A stretch of 64,000 nt of DNA from Sandaracinaceae bacterium (GTDB lineage Bacteria > Myxococcota_A > Polyangia > Polyangiales > Houyiibacteriaceae): contig JACKEJ010000005.1 of assembly GCA_020633055.1 (NCBI GenBank), positions 930,001 through 994,000 on the forward strand. The letters are read 5' to 3'. Position 1 is the stretch's first letter. Each line of letters opens with the position of its first letter. Made by a program: the position numbers and the translations under genes. Positions 18,232 to 27,918 of this stretch are shown here, one piece after another. The notes beneath the pieces are model-generated. The model was not told where the DNA came from. It ran no database searches and saw only the letters and a list, made by a program, of their open reading frames with translations.

Positions 18232-19755
18232 ATGCCGCTCTTCGCTGCCATCGACGTGGGCTCCAACGCCATGCGTCTCCAGATCGCGCAGGCGACCGAC
18301 CCCCACCGCATCAGCACCTTCCGCAGCGAGCGTGTGCCCGTGCGCCTAGGGCACTCCGTGTTCCAGACGGGCAGCCTGGACCCGGCCGTCATCGACCAGG
18401 CCGTCGAGACCATGCGCTTCTTCGCGGACGCCATGGACGAAGCGGACGTGCAGAACTACCGCGCCGTGGTCACCGCCTCGGCGCGAGGCGCGAAGAACGG
18501 CAGGGTGCTGATCGACCGCATCCGCGACGAGGCCGGCCTCACGCTCAGCCCCATCGACGGCGCGGAGGAGGCGCGCCTCGTGACCATGGCCGTCCGCAGC
18601 AAGATGGCCCTCGGCGAGTACGCGCTGCTGATGGACCTGGGCGGCGGGAGCCTCGAGGTGACCCACATCGAGAACGAGCAGACGGACTTCTGCTTCTCGC
18701 TCCCCATCGGCACCGTGCGCCTGCTGGAGGCCTTCCTGGAAGGCGACGGCGTGGTGACGCCCAAGCAGGAGAAGCTGGTGCGCGAGTACCTCGACCGCGT
18801 GCTCGAGCCACACCGCAAGGACCTGCGCCTGCGCAAGTGGGATGCGGTGGTGGGCACGGGCGGCAACCTCGAGGCCATCGCCAAGCTGTGCCCCGCGAAG
18901 GACGCCATCGCCGGACAGCCCACCATCGACGTGGCCAAGGCCAAGACGATGCTCACCACGATGAGCGCGATGAGCGCCAAGAAGCGCGAGCGTCGCTACA
19001 CCATCAAGCCGGACCGCGCGGACGTCATCGTGCCCGCGCTGCAGGTGGTCACGCGCATCGCCTCGCTCGCCAAAGTCAACCGCATCGCGGCGCCGGGCGT
19101 GGGGGTCAAGGACGGCATCCTCACGGAGCTCATCGCCAAGCACTACCGCGTCTGGGACTACAGCACCGAGCGCGACAAGCTGCTGGCGGCGGGGCTCCAG
19201 CTGGGCCGCCGCTACCACTTCGACGAGCGCCACGCGATGCGCGTCAGCGCGCTGACCCTCGAGCTGTTCGACGCGCTCCAGTCCGTGCACGGCCTCAGCG
19301 AGGAAGACCGCGGGACGCTGCGGCTCGCGGCGCTGCTGCACGACGTGGGCGACTTCCTGAACCCCTCGGGACACCACAAGCACTCCGAGTACATCATCGA
19401 GTCCAGCGAGGTGATGGGCCTCCCGCTCGAGCGCCGCAAGGTCATCGCGCAGGTGGCGCGCTATCACCGACGCTCGTTCCCCACCACGCGCCACAGCAAG
19501 TTCAAGGCTCTCGACGAGGCCACCCGCGAGAGGGTGCGGCGCATGTCCGCCATCTTGCGCATCGGCGACGCGCTCGACCGCGGGCACCGCAGCAAGGTGG
19601 AGGGTCTGACCGTCGATGTGGGCCCGAAGGGCGTGCAGATCGCCGTGAACGCAAGCGAAGACACCTCCCTCGAGGTGTGGACCGCCGAGCGCAAGGCCGA
19701 CCTGTTCACGGAGGTGTTCGGCCTGCCCGTGAAGCTCTCGGCCGCGGACGCCTGA
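18232..19755 (+). CDS. Ppx/GppA phosphatase family protein
   Basis: This is a 507-residue cytoplasmic enzyme. The N-terminal actin-like ASKHA fold shows AAIDVGSNAMRLQIA (phosphate 1), VVTASARGAKN and the phosphate-2 loop LLMDLGGGSLEVTHIE. The C-terminal half (about 330-480) is HD-like: RLAALLHDVGDF, HHKHSEYIIESS and VARYHRR. This is the layout of exopolyphosphatase / guanosine pentaphosphatase, which degrades polyphosphate or converts pppGpp to ppGpp. Which substrate dominates cannot be told from sequence. No ppk or relA is nearby, so it is probably a single-gene unit. Confidence 0.88.
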   Translation: MPLFAAIDVGSNAMRLQIAQATDPHRISTFRSERVPVRLGHSVFQTGSLDPAVIDQAVETMRFFADAMDEADVQNYRAVVTASARGAKNGRVLIDRIRDEAGLTLSPIDGAEEARLVTMAVRSKMALGEYALLMDLGGGSLEVTHIENEQTDFCFSLPIGTVRLLEAFLEGDGVVTPKQEKLVREYLDRVLEPHRKDLRLRKWDAVVGTGGNLEAIAKLCPAKDAIAGQPTIDVAKAKTMLTTMSAMSAKKRERRYTIKPDRADVIVPALQVVTRIASLAKVNRIAAPGVGVKDGILTELIAKHYRVWDYSTERDKLLAAGLQLGRRYHFDERHAMRVSALTLELFDALQSVHGLSEEDRGTLRLAALLHDVGDFLNPSGHHKHSEYIIESSEVMGLPLERRKVIAQVARYHRRSFPTTRHSKFKALDEATRERVRRMSAILRIGDALDRGHRSKVEGLTVDVGPKGVQIAVNASEDTSLEVWTAERKADLFTEVFGLPVKLSAADA

Positions 19756-19836
19756 GGCTCTTTCCGCTCACGGGGCTCCGTCGTAATCGTGGGGCTCGCG
19801 AGGCGGCGTGAAGCTCGGCGCGCCTCTCGGTAGACA

Positions 19837-21519
19837 CTACACGCCGTTGGGCGCAGCGCTGGAGTTCTCTGCGCCGGCCTCGATGGCCTCTTCGAGCAGC
19901 TCGCGGCACTCGGGCTTGTCGCGCAGGTGCTCTAGCAGCACGGAGCTGGCCTCTTGGAAGCCCTTCTCGTAGCCGAGCGCCTCACGCACGCGCGTGGCGA
20001 TGCGGTCGCGACCCGCCTGCAGGTCGTTCTCGAGCGCCTCGCTGTAGCGGATGAGCTGGTTCTTCAGATCGTCGATCTGCTTGCGCAGCCCCGCGCCGTA
20101 CGTCTCCTTGATGACGGCGCGCTCGCTGTATTCGCCGTGGATCTGATTGAACGTCTCGATGCGCGCTCGCTCGGCGCCCAGCGCTTCGTACATGCGCGCG
20201 TCCGCCTTGCCCTGGTCCACCACGGCGCGGTGCCGGTCGTACGCGGCGCGCGCCGCCTGGGAGCGCTCGGTCATGTCGTGGGCGCGCTCGCGCTCGAGCG
20301 CCGCCTCACGCAAGGCGCGGGACTCCTCGCCTGCCAGCTCCTCGACCTTACGACCGATCTCGGCGCGCAGCGCGCGACCGCGCTTCTCGATGGCCTCGAG
20401 CTTGCGCGAGTGCGACGCCAACTCACCCTCGAGGCGGGACGCCCGCGCCGCGAGCTCCCACATGCGGTCGGCCGACTGCTGCACCTTCTCGGGCGCGCGC
20501 CCGTTCGGATATGCGCGGGCCGTGGCGCGCAGGAAGTTCGCCGCGCGACGGCTCCACTCGACCACGCCCGGCGTCGGCGCAGGCGGCGGCGGCGGCGGAC
20601 CCACGGGCGCCTCGCTCATGCGCAGGTCCCACGGCGTGGACGGCAACGCGCGCTGCACGGACTTGAGCTCCTCGAGCAGGTGGTGACCGTCGCGGAAGCG
20701 CTTGGCGGAGTCCTTCTCCAGCAGCTTCAGGATGATGGCGCGCGCCCCCTCGGGCAGCTCGGGCCGCAGCTTGCGCGGGTCGGGCGCTGGCGCGGTGCGC
20801 TGCATCTCGAGCAGCTCCTCGCGGTCGCTGGACCGGAACGGCAAGCGCCCCGTCACCATCTCGTAGAACAAGATGCCGAGCGCGTACAGATCGCTGCTGG
20901 CCTGCGCGTCTTCCCCACGCGCCTGCTCCGGCGCCATGTACTCCGGCGTGCCGAACACCGCGCCCTTCGGCGCCAGGCGCGGATCGCGTGCGAGCGCAGC
21001 CAAGCCGAAGTCCAGGATCTTCACGAAGTCCTGACGGCCACCCCGCACCGTCAGCATGATGTTGTCGCTCTTGAGGTCGCGGTGCACCACCCCGAGGTCG
21101 TGAGCGCGCGCGAGCGCGGCGCACATCTGCTCGAGCACGTCGACCGCGCGCGTGATGGGCATCGGCCCCTTGGCGATCTCGCTCGAGAGCGAGCTGCCGA
21201 GCAGGTACTCCATCACCAGATAGAGGTCGCCCTCTTCGGTCTCGCCCACGTCGTGGATGTCCACGATGTGCGCGTGGTCGACGCGGTTGGCCGCCCGCGC
21301 CTCGCGCAGCATCCACGCGCGCAGGTGGGTCTCACCGCGGAGATCGGGGCGGATGAGCTTCAGCGCGACGACGCGCTCGATGAGGACGTGACGCGCGCGG
21401 TAGACCACCCCCATCCCGCCCTCGCCGAGGCGCGCCTCGAGGCGGTACCGACCGGCGACCACCTTGCCGAGGAGAGTGTCTTTCGTGCTCGTCCGTGCGG
21501 ATGATTTGCGTTCGGTCAT
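19837..21519 (-). CDS. Ser/Thr protein kinase with C-terminal coiled coil
   Basis: This is a 560-residue protein. The kinase domain (about 24-290) shows the Gly loop LGEGGMGVVY, VAIK-type Lys54 (VALKLIRP), the catalytic loop VVHRDLKSDN, DFG (KILDFGLA) and GTPEYMAPEQARG. A Pro-rich linker follows. Residues about 345-540 are a long charged helix rich in E/R/K/A, probably a coiled coil (SRKLEAIEKRGRALRAEIG and similar). No transmembrane segment is visible, unlike many PASTA or sensor kinases, so it is likely cytoplasmic. The ATG at 21519 (MTERKSS) is chosen. It is divergent from another kinase gene 35 nt away. Confidence 0.9.
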   Translation of the reverse strand: MTERKSSARTSTKDTLLGKVVAGRYRLEARLGEGGMGVVYRARHVLIERVVALKLIRPDLRGETHLRAWMLREARAANRVDHAHIVDIHDVGETEEGDLYLVMEYLLGSSLSSEIAKGPMPITRAVDVLEQMCAALARAHDLGVVHRDLKSDNIMLTVRGGRQDFVKILDFGLAALARDPRLAPKGAVFGTPEYMAPEQARGEDAQASSDLYALGILFYEMVTGRLPFRSSDREELLEMQRTAPAPDPRKLRPELPEGARAIILKLLEKDSAKRFRDGHHLLEELKSVQRALPSTPWDLRMSEAPVGPPPPPPAPTPGVVEWSRRAANFLRATARAYPNGRAPEKVQQSADRMWELAARASRLEGELASHSRKLEAIEKRGRALRAEIGRKVEELAGEESRALREAALERERAHDMTERSQAARAAYDRHRAVVDQGKADARMYEALGAERARIETFNQIHGEYSERAVIKETYGAGLRKQIDDLKNQLIRYSEALENDLQAGRDRIATRVREALGYEKGFQEASSVLLEHLRDKPECRELLEEAIEAGAENSSAAPNGV

Positions 21520-21554
21520 CGTGGGGCGTCCAGCATACACAACCACGCGGATGG

Positions 21555-23564
21555 ATGTCTCTCTCCTTGCAATCGGACGCCCTGTCGATTCACGGTAGGA
21601 GCGTGGCCACACCCACCCGCATCGGCCCCTACATCGTCGAACGGCGCCTGGCGACCGGGGGCATGGCCGAGGTGTTCGTCGCCACGCGTGAGGGCACGCG
21701 AGGCTTCAAGAAGCGCGTGGCACTCAAGCGCATCTTGCCGCAGTTCGCGAGCGACCCGGAGTTCGTGGAGCTGTTCGTGGCGGAGGCACAGCTGGCTGTG
21801 CGCGTCTCGCACCCGCACGTCGTGCAGGTGTTCGACTTCGGCGAGGCCGACGGCGCGCTCTTCCTCGCCATGGAGTTGATCGAGGGCACCACGGTGCACC
21901 GCCTGCTCAACGCCGCTGCAGCGCAGGGTCGTGTTCCATTGGACGTGGCGCTCCACATCGTCGGACAGACCGCCGAGGCGCTCGACTTCGCGCACAACCT
22001 TCGCAACGAACAGGGCGAGAGCCTGCACATCGTGCACCGCGACGTCAGCCCCGCGAACATCCTGCTCACCCGTACAGGCCACGTCAAACTCACCGATTTC
22101 GGTATCGCCACAGCGGCGCTCCGCCTGCCCCAGACCCGCTCCGGACAGGTGCGCGGCAAGCTCGGCTACATGTCCCCCGAGCAGGTCGTCGGTCAGCGCG
22201 TCGACTCGCGCAGCGACGTCTTCACCCTGGCCACGGTGTTTGCCGAGCTCTTGCTCTTGGCCCCCCTCTTTCGTGGCCACAGCGACATCGAGATCCTGCT
22301 GCAGATCCGTGACGTCAACCTGACCGCCCTGACCTCGAGCGACCGGCAGATCCCCAGTGACGTCCGCGAGCTGCTGGTCGCCGCCCTCGCGCGTCTGCCG
22401 CGCGACCGCCTCAGCGCCGGCGCCTTCGCGCACCGTTGCACGGAGATCATGCGCCAGCGAGGCATGGCCCACGGGCCCTCGCGCCTGGCCGCGCTCATCG
22501 AACGCCTCCCGATCAGCCCCATCAGCAGCAGCGACCCCGACCACGTGCCGGGCGACACCAACCTGTTCGACACCAGCGAGATGGAGATGCGCACGCAGGT
22601 GGACGCCGCGCGCGCCGTGCTCACGTCGCCCGAGATCTACCGCTACGTCGACGCCGACGGCAACGTGCGCGGCCCCTACTCGTTCCCCAAGCTCGTGCAG
22701 CTGGTCACCAGCGGCAAGATCGACGCCCGCACGCGCATCTCGAAGGACGAAGCCGACTTCGACATCATCACACGGCTGCCCGAGTTCACGCGCTTCGTGA
22801 CGTCCCCCGCGCTGCAGTGGCAGCTGGAAGAGCTCGAGCAAGCCGATCAGCGTGGACCGCTGGGCGTGACGCGCCTCGTCCCGCTGTTCTTCGAGATCTA
22901 CGCGGAGCGGCGCACGGGCGTGCTGCACCTGTTCGACGAGCGCCGGCGCAAGAAGATCTACTTCGTGCAAGGGCGCCCCGAGTACGTCGCCTCCACCGAG
23001 TCGCGCGAGCTGCTCGGCGAGTACCTGGTCTCGCACGAGCACTGCCTGCGCATGGAGGTGGAGATGGCCCTGGCGCTGCTCCCCCGCTATGGCGGGCGTA
23101 TCGGTGACGCGTTGGTCGGGCTCGGGATCCTGCGGCCGGTGGAGCTCTTCCGCGTCATCGCCAGCCAGGTGCGCTGGCGGCTCCTCGAGGCCTTCCGTTG
23201 GCGCTCGGGCGAGTGGGCTTTCGTTCCGAACCTGCGCTCACACGAGGAGACGTTCCCCCTCGGCATCGACCCGCTCGAGCTGCTGCGCGACGCCGTGGCC
23301 GCCGCTGACGTGCGCGAGGTGCTGGCCGCGCTGCTGCCCGACGAAGAGCGCGTGGTGGAACCCGTCGCTCATCCGCGCGTCCATCGCCACGCCTTCTCCC
23401 TGCCAGCGGCATGGGAGCAGGTCATCTCGCAGGCACGCGGGAACGCCACGCCGCGCATGCTGATCGAACGCCACGCTGCGAGCGGCGGGGACCGCGACGA
23501 CGCTTACCGCGCGCTCTTCCTGGCGCTCGCCTGTGGGCTCGTGTGCTGTCGCGCGGAGCCCTGA
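21555..23564 (+). CDS. Ser/Thr protein kinase with GYF_2-like and DUF4388 domains
   Basis: This is a 669-residue protein. The kinase domain (about 23-300) has the loop LATGGMAEVF, Lys58 (VALKRILPQ), HRDVSPANILL, LTDFGIA and GKLGYMSPEQ. Residues about 355-410 (YRYVDADGNVRGPYSFPKLVQLV, in parts) resemble the GYF_2 domain, an assumed peptide-binding module. Residues about 425-600 (GPLGVTRLVPLFFEI, KKIYFVQGRPEYVAS) match the DUF4388/PATAN type. The start is taken as the ATG at 21555; a GTG at 23 residues before the Gly loop (21603) is possible. Its stop is 5 nt before the LytS-like gene, so they may form an operon. Confidence 0.88.
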   Translation: MSLSLQSDALSIHGRSVATPTRIGPYIVERRLATGGMAEVFVATREGTRGFKKRVALKRILPQFASDPEFVELFVAEAQLAVRVSHPHVVQVFDFGEADGALFLAMELIEGTTVHRLLNAAAAQGRVPLDVALHIVGQTAEALDFAHNLRNEQGESLHIVHRDVSPANILLTRTGHVKLTDFGIATAALRLPQTRSGQVRGKLGYMSPEQVVGQRVDSRSDVFTLATVFAELLLLAPLFRGHSDIEILLQIRDVNLTALTSSDRQIPSDVRELLVAALARLPRDRLSAGAFAHRCTEIMRQRGMAHGPSRLAALIERLPISPISSSDPDHVPGDTNLFDTSEMEMRTQVDAARAVLTSPEIYRYVDADGNVRGPYSFPKLVQLVTSGKIDARTRISKDEADFDIITRLPEFTRFVTSPALQWQLEELEQADQRGPLGVTRLVPLFFEIYAERRTGVLHLFDERRRKKIYFVQGRPEYVASTESRELLGEYLVSHEHCLRMEVEMALALLPRYGGRIGDALVGLGILRPVELFRVIASQVRWRLLEAFRWRSGEWAFVPNLRSHEETFPLGIDPLELLRDAVAAADVREVLAALLPDEERVVEPVAHPRVHRHAFSLPAAWEQVISQARGNATPRMLIERHAASGGDRDDAYRALFLALACGLVCCRAEP

Positions 23565-23568
23565 GCCG

Positions 23569-24846
23569 ATGGATCCGCGCTTCCTCGTCATCGAGCTGAT
23601 CGAGAAGGCCGGGCTGGTCGCGCTGGCCGCGCTCGTCACGGTGCTCGTCCCTCCGTTGCGCGACCGGCTGCTCGGCGTGGGTCGACCACGCAGCTTCTGG
23701 CCTGCCGTGGCCGTCGCGACCGCCCTCAGCATGTGGGGCTCACGCATGGGCGAGTGGTGGCTCGATCACTACTTCAACGTGCAGGGCATCGGCGTGCTCA
23801 TCGCCGCGGTCCTCACGGGCGCGCGGGGCGGGGTCATCACGGGCCTGTTCGGAGGGCTTTTCTACGTGCTGCGCGTGAACCACGCGGAAGGGGCCATGGC
23901 CATCGCGGCGTCAGCGCTGGACGGCCTCACCGCAGGGTTGGTGGCGCAGCGCGGGGCTCACCTCTTCGAACACTGGCGGGGCTTGGCGGTGGCAGTGGCC
24001 GTGCAGCTCCCGAAGTGCTTGCTGCTGGTCGTCAGCGCGATCGCGAGCGGCGCCGCCGTGCGCTACGGCGCGACCTTGTACATCTGGGCGCTCGAGCTGC
24101 TGGCGAACGCGGCTGGAGCCACGGTGTTCGTCAACATCGCGCGAATGGTCCTCGCACGGGAGGAGAGCGCCGTGGCCCTCGCGGAGGCGCGGGCCGCGAC
24201 CGGGCGCCTGGAACTCGAGGCCCTGCGTCGACGGCTGGAGCCCCACTTCCTGTTCAACGCGCTGAACACGCTGCGGGCCACCATCCGTCGCGACCCGGAC
24301 CACGCGCGCGAGATGGTCAGCGACATGGCGGACCTCTACCGCTACCTGCTCCACCACCCCCATGACGCGCCGCTGCAGAGCGAGCTGCGCCACGCGGAGC
24401 AGTACCTGGCCATCGAGGGTGCTCGCCTGGGGTCAGAGCGCCTGACCCTCTCGCGGGAACTCCCGAGCGAGCTGGAGCGCGCGCGCGTGCCGGCCCTGTT
24501 GCTGCAACCGCTGGTCGAGAACGCCGTGAAACACGGAGTGGGCGCCCATGCGGGCCCGGGGACGGTCGCGCTGCGCGCGTGGCGGGAGGGGATGCACCTG
24601 CACCTCGCCGTGCTCGAGCACCACACGGGCGCGCTGCGCGGGACCACCACGGAGGGTGCCGGGATTGCGCTCGACACCTTGCGCGAGATGCTCGCGAAGC
24701 GCTACGCCGAAGGGGCCTCGCTGACGTTGACGGTGAGCGAGGGCGGCAGCGAGGCGCACGTTCGGCTGCCGCTCGAGCTCGACAACCAACGACTGACGCC
24801 CGAGCCCAGCGCGTCCGACGCCCGCTCCCCTGCACCCACACCATGA
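23569..24846 (+). CDS. LytS/YehU-type sensor histidine kinase
   Basis: This is a 425-residue protein. Residues about 10-205 form five or six hydrophobic helices of the 5TM-LYT sensor type (FNVQGIGVLIAAVLTGARGG, then GLFGGLFYVLRVN). The His_kinase domain has LEPHFLFNALNTL with the phosphorylatable His near residue 226. The ATP-binding domain has the N-box PLLLQPLVENAVKHG, and the G-box region is weak. It autophosphorylates and passes phosphate to the adjacent response regulator. The two genes overlap by atga (24843-24846), indicating translational coupling. The ligand sensed is unknown. Confidence 0.88.
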   Translation: MDPRFLVIELIEKAGLVALAALVTVLVPPLRDRLLGVGRPRSFWPAVAVATALSMWGSRMGEWWLDHYFNVQGIGVLIAAVLTGARGGVITGLFGGLFYVLRVNHAEGAMAIAASALDGLTAGLVAQRGAHLFEHWRGLAVAVAVQLPKCLLLVVSAIASGAAVRYGATLYIWALELLANAAGATVFVNIARMVLAREESAVALAEARAATGRLELEALRRRLEPHFLFNALNTLRATIRRDPDHAREMVSDMADLYRYLLHHPHDAPLQSELRHAEQYLAIEGARLGSERLTLSRELPSELERARVPALLLQPLVENAVKHGVGAHAGPGTVALRAWREGMHLHLAVLEHHTGALRGTTTEGAGIALDTLREMLAKRYAEGASLTLTVSEGGSEAHVRLPLELDNQRLTPEPSASDARSPAPTP

Positions 24847-25634
24847 CCCGCGAACCCCACGACACCGAGGCCCCTGTCGCCCCCGCCCCGCTGCGTGCCC
24901 TGGTAGTGGACGACGAGCCGCTCGCGCGCGACGAGCTCATCTTCTTGCTGGAGCAGTGCGGTGACGTCGAGGTCGTCGAACAAGCGGAGGACGCTCCGGA
25001 CGCGCTGCGGAAGCTCTCGGCGACACGCGCGGACGTCGCGTTCGTGGACCTGCGCATGCCGGGTCCGGACGGCATCGCCCTGACGGAGGCCATCAAGGCG
25101 CAGCGGCCCGAGGTCGCGGTCGTGATCGTCTCCGCCCACGACGACGCCGCCCTGCGCGCCTTCGATGCTCGCGCGCTGGACTACCTGCTCAAGCCGGTGC
25201 GACTCGAGCGTCTGCGCGCCACCCTCTCACGGCTCCGCGAGACAGTCTACGCGGCGCCGAAGCTCGCGCCCGGCGGACCGACGGAGCGCGAGCCCCTGAC
25301 GCGCCTCGCCGTGCGCAGGCGCGGCGCCTACGTCATCGTGGACGTGAGCGACATCGTGTTCTTCGAGACGCGCGACGAGTTGGTCTGGGCCGTCACGGCG
25401 GACGACCGCTACGCCTTGGACCTGACGCTCGCGCGCTTGGAGGAGCAGCTGGACCCCGAGTCCTACTTCCGGTCGCATCGCGGCGCGCTCGTGCGGCTCG
25501 ACCGCATCGAGAGCATCGAGCCGAAGGGACAGGGCTTGTACGAGCTGGTCATGGAGCACCCGGACGCGCCCCGCGTCGCGCTAGCTCGGGACCGCGCCAA
25601 GCACCTGCGCGAACGCATTCCATTCGCGGGCTGA
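24843..25634 (+). CDS. LytTR-family response regulator
   Basis: This is a 263-residue protein. The receiver domain (about 18-130) has the acidic pair VVDDEPLARDE, phospho-acceptor Asp69 (VDLRMPGPDG) and Lys117 (DYLLKPVR). The LytTR DNA-binding domain (about 160-260) contains VDVSDIVFFET and the SYFRSHRGALVRLDRI signature. It is the partner of the LytS-type kinase, with which it overlaps by 4 nt. LytTR regulators bind direct repeats upstream of target promoters; none was identified here. Confidence 0.92.
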   Translation: MTREPHDTEAPVAPAPLRALVVDDEPLARDELIFLLEQCGDVEVVEQAEDAPDALRKLSATRADVAFVDLRMPGPDGIALTEAIKAQRPEVAVVIVSAHDDAALRAFDARALDYLLKPVRLERLRATLSRLRETVYAAPKLAPGGPTEREPLTRLAVRRRGAYVIVDVSDIVFFETRDELVWAVTADDRYALDLTLARLEEQLDPESYFRSHRGALVRLDRIESIEPKGQGLYELVMEHPDAPRVALARDRAKHLRERIPFAG

Positions 25635-25637
25635 GCG

Positions 25638-25659
25638 CCCTCGCCACCCGCGGCGAGGG
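25638..25659 (+). terminator. Hairpin after the LytTR regulator gene
   Basis: Perfect 8-bp arms ccctcgcc and ggcgaggg with a 6-nt loop begin 4 nt after the stop codon. There is no T-run, so it is a candidate terminator or 3' protective hairpin. Confidence 0.45.
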
Positions 25660-25742
25660 ACCACAGAGCGTTGAGGAGCGCCCTCAGGCGAACGGAGAGC
25701 ACGCACCGGCCGGCGCGACCAGGCGTCGTCGGGACAGCGAGG

Positions 25743-26582
25743 TCAGCCGCACTCGAGAACGAGGCCCTCGCGGGCTGCCACCGAGTCGGGAAACAGCTCG
25801 CGTGCGCGGCGCTCCTTCGTAGCGACCTCGGCGTCGTCCTGCTCTGGATCGTGGTGGAACAGCACGTACTGCTTCACCCCGGCGGCCTTCGCGATGGCGG
25901 CGCCCACCTCGAACGTGCTGTGCCCCCAACCCACCCGGGAGCGTCCATCCGCGCGCCCGTCGTACTCCTCGGGCGTGTACATGCTGTCGTAGATGAACAC
26001 GTCGGCGTCGTGCGCCAGCTCCACCAGTCGCTCGTCCAACTCCTCGTCGTCACTGTGCTCGGTGTCCGTGGCGTACACGACCGCCGCGCCCTGGTAGTCC
26101 ACTCGGTACGCCAGCACGCCGCCCGGGTGGGTGCCCGCCGCCGCCCGCACCGAGACATCAGCGCCCACGTGCACGACGTCGCCGGGGCCCACATGGTGGA
26201 AGATCAGCTCGCTGCCCAGGTCCGAGAGCTTCACCGGGAAGTTCGGGAACTCCATCTGGCCGGCCATGGCGGACTCGACCGTGCCGCGCGAGTTGGATGC
26301 GCCGTACATGTGGATCTTGTTGCCGCCGACGAACGCTGGCGCGAAGAAGGGGAACCCCTGGATGTGATCCCAGTGGACGTGGCTGATGAACAGGTGCACG
26401 GACACTGGCATGCGCTTCACCAGCTCTCCGCCGAGCATGCGCAGCCCGGTGCCCGCGTCGAACACGATCTCCGTGTCGCCGCACGTGACCTGCACACAGC
26501 TGGTGTTGCCCCCAACGCCCACGGTCGTCGGCCCGGGCGCCGGGATGCTACCGCGCACCCCCCAGAACGTTGTCCGGATCAT
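25743..26582 (-). CDS. Metallo-beta-lactamase-fold hydrolase
   Basis: This is a 279-residue cytoplasmic protein. The N-terminus TTFWGVRGSIPAPGP is typical of a PhnP/cyclic-phosphodiesterase-like branch of the fold. The metal motif HxHxDH is H68-V-H70-W-D72-H73 (SHVHWDHIQG). Further ligands are likely THPGG, ATDTEH and the FHHDP motif near residue 252. The reaction is hydrolysis of a phosphodiester or related bond; the substrate is unknown. The start ATG at 26582 has ggagg directly upstream. A good -35/-10 pair lies at 26630-26659. Confidence 0.85.
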   Translation of the reverse strand: MIRTTFWGVRGSIPAPGPTTVGVGGNTSCVQVTCGDTEIVFDAGTGLRMLGGELVKRMPVSVHLFISHVHWDHIQGFPFFAPAFVGGNKIHMYGASNSRGTVESAMAGQMEFPNFPVKLSDLGSELIFHHVGPGDVVHVGADVSVRAAAGTHPGGVLAYRVDYQGAAVVYATDTEHSDDEELDERLVELAHDADVFIYDSMYTPEEYDGRADGRSRVGWGHSTFEVGAAIAKAAGVKQYVLFHHDPEQDDAEVATKERRARELFPDSVAAREGLVLECG

Positions 26583-26629
26583 GACCTCCCCCAAGAACGT
26601 CCATGACGAGTACGCTGCGACACGCGGCC

Positions 26630-26659
26630 ATTAGACGACCAATCGGGGGCCGGGGTCAA
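26630..26659 (-). promoter_or_regulatory. Sigma-70-type promoter of the MBL-fold gene
   Basis: On the minus strand TTGACC, an 18-nt spacer and TCTAAT match the housekeeping consensus at 5 of 6 positions in each box. Transcription should start near 26623, giving a leader of about 40 nt to the ATG at 26582. Confidence 0.55.
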
Positions 26660-26697
26660 CCGTCGCGTTCGCAACCGACGGTGGCCCGCAGCCGGGC

Positions 26698-27918
26698 TCA
26701 GCGGGGCGGGATGGACTCGCTCATGTGGTCGCTGGCGAGGCGGTCCATGAGATCGGCCAGGTTGGAGGCCGGTCCGCAGCGCCACTCGCCGTTCCACATG
26801 GCCACCTGCCGACAGAAGGGTGCCCCCATGCCCAGCTGGATCTCGAACGTGGGGCGTGGCTCGTCGGGCAGCCCCTGCTCGCGCAGCGGGGCGGCGAGCC
26901 ACACGGCGCTGGCGCGCACCGCTTCGACCAAGGCCTGCATCTCGTGTGGGCGCAGCATGGTGCGTCGGGTGCTGTTGAAGGTCTCGCCAGGCGCACGCGA
27001 CGTGACGATGCGCTCGCCGTTGCCGAACACCTGCACACGTCGGAGCCCATGGATCGCCGAGTCGACGCCCGTCCACGCCACCTGCAGGTTCCCCCGGGTG
27101 CCGGGCTCCTGGACGATGCGCTCGAGCATCGTGACGAACGGCAGGTCGTGCGGCTCGGGCAGCCCGCCGCGACGAAACGCGAGCCACCGTGCCGCGAACG
27201 CCAGCGCAGGCTCTGCGTGGGGGATCTCCTCGCGGGCCACACCCACGGCCGTCAGCGCTTCCGGCCCGAGCAGCGCCAGCGCGTCGAGCGCTCGCCAGCC
27301 GGAGACGGACTCGGCCCCTGGCGACAGAACGCGCGCCACACGCCGGGCGGCGAAAGCCACCCCGCCCTCGCCGTAGTGGCGCAGGAGATCCAGCAGGCGC
27401 GCCTCACCCGCGTAGAGCGCCGCGTCGAGGGTGGCCTCGGTGGCCTCGTCGATGCCTGCCTCGCGCAGCGACCGCGAGTAACTGACCGTGAGGTCGGCCA
27501 CGGCCGTCAGCGGCGCCTCGTCGCCCCCCTGGTAGGCGTCGAAGTGGGCGCCCGTGCGCACCGGATCGTAGGCGAAGGCGAGCTGCCACGTCCCCGTGCC
27601 GCGGCGGTCGAAGGCGAACGACAAGTCCAGCGCGGTCTCGAGCGCGTCGCCTGGCTGCAGCACCGAGAACGCGTCGGGTGGGTGCAGCACGTTCAGGTCC
27701 CCGAACGACACGCGGATGTACGGGCGCGCCGCCTTGGGAGGTGACACGCGCAGCGCCCGCGGGTACTTCGGATTGAAGCCGAACATGCGCACCGGGGTCG
27801 TTCCCACGTTGTGGCACACGAGCCCGACCAGGATGGACCCACCGGCCTCTGCCACGGGCGGGATGCGCAGCCCGAAACGCACGCCGTGTGACGCGGGCCC
27901 CCACGCGGGTTCGCTCAC
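26698..27918 (-). CDS. Unknown 406-residue protein coupled to a TetR regulator
   Basis: A soluble protein with no signal peptide. The first 150 residues look like a beta-sandwich (GGSILVGLVCHNVGTTPVRM, later TWQLAFAYDPVRTGAHFDAY). The rest is mixed helical with no known catalytic motif. A late segment (FNSTRRTMLRPHEMQALVEA) suggests a second domain. It starts at a GTG overlapping the TetR stop by 4 nt (gtga), so its translation is probably coupled to the regulator. The TetR protein may therefore control this unit. No family is recognised. Confidence 0.7.
   Translation of the reverse strand: MSEPAWGPASHGVRFGLRIPPVAEAGGSILVGLVCHNVGTTPVRMFGFNPKYPRALRVSPPKAARPYIRVSFGDLNVLHPPDAFSVLQPGDALETALDLSFAFDRRGTGTWQLAFAYDPVRTGAHFDAYQGGDEAPLTAVADLTVSYSRSLREAGIDEATEATLDAALYAGEARLLDLLRHYGEGGVAFAARRVARVLSPGAESVSGWRALDALALLGPEALTAVGVAREEIPHAEPALAFAARWLAFRRGGLPEPHDLPFVTMLERIVQEPGTRGNLQVAWTGVDSAIHGLRRVQVFGNGERIVTSRAPGETFNSTRRTMLRPHEMQALVEAVRASAVWLAAPLREQGLPDEPRPTFEIQLGMGAPFCRQVAMWNGEWRCGPASNLADLMDRLASDHMSESIPPR

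Noticed and set aside
19954..21504. A 516-codon open frame on the plus strand antisense to the coiled-coil Ser/Thr kinase
   Set aside because: It mirrors the GC-rich kinase gene on the other strand, shows no recognisable domain, and the kinase has all its motifs in the opposite frame.
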